From NCBI RefSeq assembly GCF_048569485.1, contig NC_134358.1, forward strand, positions 554,927,380-554,991,379: a stretch of 64,000 nt of DNA, given 5' to 3'. The notes under the pieces are model-generated. The model made no database searches. It was given only the letters and a program-made list of their open reading frames with translations, and had not been told where the DNA came from. Below, piece after piece: positions 57,109-64,000 of this stretch; position 1 is the first letter of the stretch; every line of letters starts with the position of its first letter. The translations under genes and the position numbers were made by a program. The DNA is from Anomaloglossus baeobatrachus (taxonomy: Eukaryota > Chordata > Amphibia > Anura > Aromobatidae).

Positions 57109-57419
57109 TAGTGTAGTATAATGCACCATAGCAACTTCAGAGAGTTTTAGGTCTTCACTGTTCATAACGTAAAGAAACCCCTAAATAATAATGATTTAAA
57201 ACCCAGAAGTCATATAGTATTATAGTAACATATAGTATAGTATAATACACCATAACAGCTTCAGAGAGATTTATGCCTTCACTGCTCTTACTGTAAAGAG
57301 CCATCTATATAATAATGATGGAAAACCCAAAACTGATATTCGTGGTTCTCATTTATTCTAATGATATTTGCCATGCAGGAATGTTTAGTGCTGACATTAT
57401 CGTTATCAGGAGGTTCTAT

Positions 57420-59013
57420 GTATTTGATAACACCTCTATATACAGTAGATAACACAGAATTTACCATTAACAATAGGTGATGTCACAGCTCACCTCCTCC
57501 TCCTGTACAATAACTGATAACGCCTCTATATACAGTAGATAACACAGAATTTACCATTAACAATAGGTGATGTCACAGCTCACCTCCTCCTCCTGTACAA
57601 TAACTGATAACGCCTCTATATACAGTAGAGAACAGAGGATCCACCATTAACAATAGATGACGGCACAGCTCACCTCCTCCTCCTGTACAATAACTGATAA
57701 CGCCTCTATATACAGTAGATAACAGAGGATCCACCATTAACAATAGATGACGGCACAGCTCACCTCCTCCTCCTGTACAATAACTGATAACACCTCTATA
57801 TACAGTAGATAACACAGAATTTACCATTAACAATAGGTGATGTCACAGCTCACCTCCTCCTCCTGTACAATAACTGATAACGCCTCTATATACAGTAGAT
57901 AACAGAGGATCCACCATTAACAATAGATGACGGCACAGCTCACCTCCTCCTCCTGTACAATAACTGATAACGCCTCTATATACAGTAGATAACAGAGGAT
58001 CCATCATTAACAATAGATGACGGCACAGCTCACCTCCTCCTCCTGTACAATAACTGATAACACCTCTATATACAGTAGATAGCACAGGATCCACCATTAA
58101 CAATAGGTGATGGCTCAGCTCACCTCCTCCTCCTGTACAATAACTGATAACACCTCTATATACAGTAGATAACACAGGATTCACCATTAACAATAGGTGA
58201 TGTCACAGCTCACTTCCTCATTTTTACTAATATCACCTCTATATACAGTAGTTAACATAGTATCCACCATTCACAATAGGTGGTGTCACAGCTCACCATC
58301 TACCCCTCCCGTACAATGACTAATAACACCTCTATATACAGTAGATATTCTGGATCTATCAATCACAATTGGTGATGTCACAGCTCACTTCCTCCTCTAT
58401 TTTTAATAATATCAGCTCTATATACAGTAGATAACACAAGATCCACCATTCACAATAGGTGATGTCCCAGCTCACTTTCTACTCCTCCCTTACAATGAAT
58501 AACACCTCTATATACAGTAGATACACAGAATCTACCACTCATAATTGGTAATGTCACAGCTCACCTCCTCCTCCTCTATTTTTACTGATAATACCTCAAT
58601 ATACAGTAGATAACACAGGATCCACCATTCACAATAGGTGATGTCACAGCTCACCTCCTCCTCCTCCTCCTGTACAATGACTGATAACACCTCTATATAC
58701 AGCAGATAACATAGACTCCCTCATTCACAATAGGTCAATAGGGGATGTCACAGCTCCCTCCCTCCCCCTCCTCCTGTACAATGACTGATAACACCTCTAT
58801 ATACAGCAGATAACATAGGATCCATCATTCACAATAGATGATGTCACAGCTCACCTTCTACCCCTCCTGTACAATGACTAATAACATCTCTATAGGTGAT
58901 ATCACAGCTCATCTCCTCCCCCTCCTGTACAATGACTGATATGATCTCTATATACAGTAGGTAACACAGGATCCTTTATTCACAATAGGTGATGTCACAG
59001 CTCACCTCCTCTC
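57420..59013. repeat. 90-bp minisatellite, about 17 copies, same family as 2460-4125
   Basis: Unit contains tgtcacagctcacctcctcc, tgtacaataactgataacgc and ctctatatacagtagataac, period exactly 90 bp at 57480-58200, then variable. Monomers alternate between an aatttaccattaacaatagg type and a gatccaccattaacaatag-atgacgg type. Same orientation as the first array. The 90-bp period gives open frames with 30-residue repeats on the minus strand, not genes. Confidence 0.95.
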
Positions 59014-59560
59014 TTGGTTACATAGACATTCTCTCTGTAGTAACTGTCTTACCCCGCATTATACAGATAATTTATTGATGTGAATGGACACTATATGTCA
59101 TCTGTCATTTCTCCAGATTATGTTACAGATTACTGCTGATTATGTGGCCATCAGTTTATTGTCAATGACACGGAATGCAATTAATCCAAAGCAAAAAAGT
59201 CTTATGGATAACTAGAAAAAAAAGAAACTATAAACAGTGTAATAAGAACAAAGTAGATGAAATCCGCTTTCTTCTGAATTACTTTCTGCAGAACTTCTCT
59301 AGTTAGCTCTGTCCTTGAAGGTCCCAGCATTTTGTACCATTACAGATTGCTGTTTGTTTTGACATATTTCTTTTTTCAACCATGGAGAATTTTCACACCT
59401 TGGATGAAAATAATAACGTTTTATCTGAACAATGCTCTGACCAAGAGCCCTAACAAGGATCTTATTAATAACATCTTCAAGACAGACCTTCAGAAGAGAA
59501 AGTTTAGAAAAAATAATTATGAAAAAATCCCAAACATTTCTTATAGCAAGTTCTTTAAAA
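59014..59560. promoter_or_regulatory. Candidate conserved non-coding island M
   Basis: Unique DNA. 59060-59200 (gataatttattgatgtgaat, gtcatctgtcatttctccag, attactgctgattatgtggc, catcagtttattgtcaatga, ggaatgcaattaatccaaag) is non-repetitive and dense in ATTA-type cores. A 78-codon frame at 59332-59568 is chance-level. Confidence 0.42.
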
Positions 59561-59563
59561 AAA

Positions 59564-59600
<37 letters not shown>

Positions 59601-59839
59601 TAATACTAATTATTCAATTTATTTTAATTTGTATTGTTTTTTTTTTTAGTTATTTATAATTAATTGTATACATTTTAAATGACTGTTTTTAAATATATAT
59701 TTAATCATAATTATAATAATATTCCAAATTAAATTCTAAATACTCAATTTATTTGAATTATTATTATTTTTTTTAATTAATTTTAAAAAAATCATATTAG
59801 ACATTTTTTACATCCATTTTTATAAATTATAAAAATAAC

Positions 59840-59872
<33 letters not shown>

Positions 59873-60187
59873 TATTATTATTAGCATTAGTATTTTAATC
59901 ATTTATAAAATTCATTTTAGACATTTTGTACATGATTTTCTATAAATATATTTATAATAATAAATGGAATAAAAAAAAATATATGTAATAAAATGTAATA
60001 TAATTGTAATACAAAAAAATAAAAAATTATAATAATTATTATTACATTTTTAAAAAATCATGTATAGTTCATTTAAGTCATTTTTTAAATTATTTTCTAT
60101 AAATATTTAATATTATTAATATTATTATTATTTTTAATTCATTTATAATTCATTTTGAACCTTTTTAAATTATATTCTAGACTATGA

Positions 60188-60222
<35 letters not shown>

Positions 60223-60380
60223 TATTTTTTAATTAAATAATAATTATTACATTTATTTTCCTTTTTTTTTTACTCATTTTAGGCTTTTAAAATTATTTTC
60301 TATAACTTTATATTGTTGTTAATGATATAATAATAATAATAATAATTAATCATTATTATTAGTATTCCAGATTAAATACT
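59561..60380. repeat. AT-only low-complexity DNA, (AAT)n-rich
   Basis: aat/att triplets and T-rich stretches; no G+C islands. Several similar ~110-bp stretches (aaattattttctataaata... then aataataataat) suggest an old tandem origin. Confidence 0.9.
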
Positions 60381-60528
60381 AATTATTACATTTATTTTAA
60401 TTATTATTCTTTTTTAAATGTACTTTTAATTAACTATGGACCTTTTTTAAAATTATTTTCTAAAATATAAATCTATAATAATAATAATAATAATAATAGT
60501 AATCACTATACATTTTCTAAATGAAATA

Positions 60529-60584
<56 letters not shown>

Positions 60585-60687
60585 TCATACAGCATTCTAG
60601 GCTAAGTACCAATTACTCGATTTGGTTAATTATTTTGTTTATTCATTTACAGTTCATTTTAGATTTTTCTAAAATAATTCTCTAGAA

Positions 60688-60751
<64 letters not shown>

Positions 60752-60852
60752 CTAGAGAATTATTTTAGGAAAATCTAAAATGAACTGTAAATGAATAAAC
60801 AAAATAATTAACCAAATCGAGTAATTGGTACTTAGCCTAGAATGCTGTATGA

Positions 60853-60938
<86 letters not shown>

Positions 60939-61084
60939 TATTTCATTTAGAAAATGTATAGTGATTACTATTATTATTATTATTATTATAGATTTATATT
61001 TTAGAAAATAATTTTAAAAAAGGTCCATAGTTAATTAAAAGTACATTTAAAAAAGAATAATAATTAAAATAAATGTAATAATTA
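60381..61084. repeat. Near-perfect 704-bp palindrome with (TA)n centre
   Basis: The left half from about 60381 (aattattacatttattttaa) and the right half ending about 61084 are reverse complements almost base for base over more than 300 bp per arm, including unique words such as cattctaggctaagtaccaa and attactcgatttggttaatt. The centre is (TA)n near 60695-60750. TA runs in the arms differ in length. Either a real inverted duplication or a fold-back error of sequencing/assembly. Confidence 0.9.
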
Positions 61085-61180
61085 TATATATATAATTAAT
61101 TATATATATTATAATTATATATAATATATATATTATAATTATAATTATAATTATAATATATTATAATTATATATATTAAT

Positions 61181-61217
<37 letters not shown>

Positions 61218-61220
61218 TAT
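61085..61220. repeat. TA-rich low-complexity DNA
   Basis: tatataatt repeats and (TA)n, continuing from the palindrome. Confidence 0.9.
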
Positions 61221-61229
61221 ATATTCACC

Positions 61230-61680
61230 CTTTTTTATTTCATGACTTTGATCAGCCAGCGCGTTTCCATGTTTCTGCCACCATTGATAGGCCCTATTAT
61301 AGTTCATTAGCGGTAACCATGGTAATGACATTTAGAGACACTGATTAATTACACCACCTAATGAATCAAGTCTCAAGATTAGGCGAGCCATCAAAGAGAG
61401 AAAAGTTATTATATGAAAACACAATCACAATAGAGCGACAAAAGCGATCTGACATAAACCGCAATTGCGCCCATACGGAAATACAAACAACGAGGGCTGA
61501 ATTCACTGAAGGGGGCGCAGCTGCGGTGACGCTATGAATGGGAGCTGAAGAGGACCTTTAATTAAAAGCTTAACGCCGAGTATTTCATTTCAACCTCCAG
61601 TGCAAGTAAATAATGTTTTCTTAAAGAAAATTTCATACCTCCATGAAAAGCTCAGCTTTTAAAAGTAATGGGAGCAGCAC
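61230..61680. promoter_or_regulatory. Candidate conserved non-coding island N
   Basis: The most CNE-like block in the window. It contains agcggtaaccatggtaatga, cactgattaattacacc, acctaatgaatcaagtctc, gccatcaaagagagaaaag (TCF-like atcaaag), ggacctttaattaaaagctt and cgccgagtatttcatttcaa, with retained CpGs in a CpG-poor region. It is unique and lies between AT-only DNA and a tandem repeat. No open frame of interest. Confidence 0.5.
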
Positions 61681-61867
61681 TGTCTTTATATATAGGCAAC
61701 AGTAGTAGTAAAAATAAAACAAACATAAAAAAATGCAAAAATAAAAATCCCAAAAAAGGAAAAATTTGACAATAATAGGTAAAAATAATAAAAAAGCAAT
61801 CAAACAAAAAATAAATGAAAAACTGAAAATCATGAAAAAAGGAAAAATGTTTTTGTTGCCACCATTT

Positions 61868-62960
61868 GTTTTAGCTTCAGAAGATTATCATTAGCTAGTC
61901 TGGCATGCTTTTTGTTGTGATTAGCAGGTCACTGTCTATAGACATTGTATATAGAGAGCCTGGTGTGGGCCTGCAATGATTGTTTTAGCTTCAGAAGATT
62001 TTCATTGCTGGACTAATTCAGTTAGTCCAGCACGCTCCCTGTTGTGAGTAGAAGCTCACTGTCTATAGACATTGTATATTGAAAGCCTGGTGTGGACATG
62101 CAATTGTTGTTTTAACTTCAAAAGATTATCATTGCTGGATTAATTCAGCTACTCCTGCATGACCCCTGTTGTGATTAGCAGGTCACTATCTATAGACATT
62201 GTTTATAGAATGCCTGGTGTGAATCTGCAATGGTTGTTTTAGCTTCAGAAGATTATCCTTGCCTGACTAATTCAGGTAATCCAGCACGCTCCTTGTTGTG
62301 ACTAGCAGCTTGCTGTCTATAGACATTGTATAAGGAGAGAGCACCACAGAAGAAAATAAATCCTTAAAACAAGGGTCAAAATATAGAGAAAGCCTGGTGG
62401 GGGCCTACAAAGGTTGTTTTAGCTTCAGAAGATTATCATTGCCTGACTAATTCAGCTAGTCTAGGAGGCCCCCTGTTGTGACTAGCAGCCCCCTGTCTAC
62501 AGACATTGTATAAAGAGACAGAGCACCAAAGAAGAAAAGAAATCCTTAAAACAAGGGTCAAAATATAGAAAGAGCCTGATGTGGGTCTACAATGGTTGTT
62601 TTAGCTTCGGAAGATTATCATTGCCTGACTAATTCTGCTAGTCCAGGAGGCCCCCTGTTGTGACTAACAGCTCGCTGTCTATAGACATTGTATATAAAGA
62701 GCCTGGTGTGGCCCTACAATGGTTGTTTTAGCTTCAGAAGATTATCATTGCCTGACTAATTCAGCTAGTCCAGCAGGACCCCTATGGTGACTAGCAGCTC
62801 GCTGTCTATAGCCATTTTATATAAAGAGCCTGGTGTGGCCCTACAATGGTTGTTTTAGCTTCAGAAGATTATCATTGTCTAATTCAGCTAGTCCAGCACG
62901 CCTCCTGTTGTGACTAGCAGCTCACTGTCTTTAGACATTGTATATATAGATCCTGCTGTG
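61868..62960. repeat. Tandem repeat with 122-bp and 183-bp units, 8 copies
   Basis: The marker ttagcttcagaagattatca occurs at about 61870, 61984, 62106, 62238, 62421, 62604, 62727 and 62850. Spacing is 114-132 bp except for two adjacent 183-bp units, which carry an extra block of about 61 bp (gagagcaccacagaagaaaa and onward). The longer form was duplicated once. Confidence 0.92.
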
Positions 62961-63139
62961 GGTGGGCTTAGCTTTCTGAGCTCTGCTGCTTTGCTAAATC
63001 TAAAAACTCTGATTGCATCAGAACCGCTGCAGCCAGTAATCTAAGTGATACATTGTTGGATTCAGGATCTCTTTGCCTACATTATGCTGCTTTCAGATAA
63101 GGTATAAAAAAATATGCTGACAAATTCCCTTTAAGATCA
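62961..63139. repeat. Interspersed-repeat fragment
   Basis: The text agctctgctgctttgctaaa, gatacattgttggattcagg, ctacattatgctgctttcag resembles repeats I recall from frogs. No gene. Confidence 0.35.
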
Positions 63140-64000
63140 GCTACCCTCTGAACACGCAGTTGCGTATGCTTTGTTGTTGTGCTCATGTCTCTGGTTACTG
63201 GATCCATTTAACATACTCTCATGTTAAAAAAATGGATCCTGCAAAAATATATTTGTTCAAAACCGACAAAAATGTGTTTGCAGAAATGTTTTGCTTATGG
63301 ATTGCTGCTGGATCGGATCCCCGGGATCGGCCGGTCCAACTGGGTTTAAAAAAATCCCTAATCCCGGATATCTGTACAAACCCCGGTTTTGTGGGGACCT
63401 GAATGTGACACATAAAAATAGAGGTAGGAGGGATAGAGGGACTGGAACAATTGCGTTATACTTATCAAGTCTCCCGTGTGGCTGTAACTTTCCTTCCGCA
63501 GCCGCTCATACAACTTCCTGTGCCAGTCATTACCCTAATGCATATGCACTGCTTCCCCTGCCCATCGGCAGTCTCGGCGTCCGTGATTGGTTGCAGTCAG
63601 ACTGCACCCCCACCCTGTGTGACTGACTGCTTTCAATCACAGGCGCTGTGTGTGTATATTGGTGTCAAAATAAATAAAAGAATGAAAAATTGGTGTAGGC
63701 TCCCCCCATATTATGATACCCAGCATAGATAAAGCATACAACTACAGGTTGCAGCCCCCAGACTTGCGCCTATCTTGGCTGCGTATCAAAATAAGAGGGA
63801 CTTCATGAGGCTTTTTTTTTAATTATTTAAATAAATTATTTTAAAAGACTCCCAATTTTCAAACCCAGTCATGATAAAGCTGACAACTGGGGGCTGGTAT
63901 TCTCAGGTTTTGGAGACTCATGGTTATTTGCCCCCCCGCAGCCTAAAAATAGCAGCCTGTGGTTGCCAAGAATTGTTGCATCCATTAAAAGCGACAATCC
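63140..64000. mobile_element. Interspersed repeat, cut by window end
   Basis: Contains ccccccatattatgatacc, cagcatagataaagcatac, gataaagctgacaactggg, ggctggtattctcagg and cctaaaaatagcagcctgtg, which I recall as an abundant frog repeat. No reading frame longer than about 110 codons and no protein motif. Its right end lies outside the window. Class (LTR or DNA) cannot be told from this part. Confidence 0.5.

Larger units (their letters stand above)
55735..57345. repeat. About 130-155-bp tandem repeat, three copies, split by a Tc1-type element
   Basis: The phrase taatacaccataacaacttc-like, then cttcactgctcttactgtaa, then aataatgatgtaaaacccag and agtcatatagtattat occurs at 55765-55867, 57120-57225 and 57250-57330. 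The transposon at 55868-57108 sits between copies 1 and 2. Confidence 0.8.

Noticed and set aside
57573-58193. 30-residue periodic frame (LLMVDPLLSTVYRGVISYCTG)
   Set aside because: Product of the 90-bp minisatellite; the period is divisible by three.
63160-63732. Overlapping 80-111-codon frames
   Set aside because: Inside an interspersed repeat, on both strands, with no protein family resemblance.

Overview
This window looks like intergenic DNA from a vertebrate with a large, repeat-rich genome, most likely an anuran amphibian (frog or toad). The evidence is two Tc1-like transposons of types common in frogs, solo-LTR-like and foldback repeats that I recall (from memory, not a search) as frog interspersed repeats, long (TA)n, (AC)n and GATA-type microsatellites, and vertebrate-style minisatellites. 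I find no complete host protein-coding gene, rRNA, tRNA or CRISPR array. Nearly all long open frames lie inside tandem repeats, several of which have periods divisible by three and so stay open on both strands.

Layout. 1-2459: mosaic of interspersed repeats, probably LTR-retroelement derived. 2460-4125: a 90-bp-class minisatellite with a 462-bp higher-order unit. 4626-7215: four copies of a hairpin-bearing repeat, with a DD34E Tc1 element (4937-6564) between copies 1 and 2. 8195-11215: a 42-bp and a 16-bp minisatellite on either side of a unique segment (9827-10407) that carries the only gene-like signal: a short signal-peptide-like first exon with a consensus splice donor. 11265-12065: a decayed array of ZNF143/THAP11-like motifs. 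12803: a strong CTCF-like motif, followed by a unique segment resembling conserved non-coding DNA. 13590-26560: many minisatellites (32, 24, 18, 46, 33 and 21+ bp) and microsatellites with short unique islands between them. 26640-29520: unique islands, an interspersed repeat and an AT-rich tandem. 29530-41600: foldback and MITE elements, one holding a solo LTR, plus mirrored tandem arrays. 41698-47965: 35-bp, 23-bp and 53-bp arrays. 48000-55060: unique islands, LTR-like pieces, a foldback element, and a 0.9-kb CTTC tract. 55735-59013: a truncated DD37E Tc1-type element inside a 155-bp repeat, then the 90-bp minisatellite again. 59560-61220: AT-rich DNA with a 704-bp near-perfect palindrome. 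61230-61680: another unique island. 61868-64000: a 122/183-bp tandem repeat and an interspersed repeat cut off by the window end.

How the parts fit together. Tandem arrays fill roughly a third or more of the window. Between them lie 200-700-bp single-copy islands rich in homeodomain-type ATTA/TAAT cores, which look like conserved non-coding elements. A gene desert of this kind usually surrounds a developmental regulator, but that is inference: no cross-species alignment was possible here. I see no new enzyme or defence system. The observations most worth following are the island chain, the candidate first exon, the motif-bearing arrays (ZNF143-like, CTCF-like) and the large palindromes.
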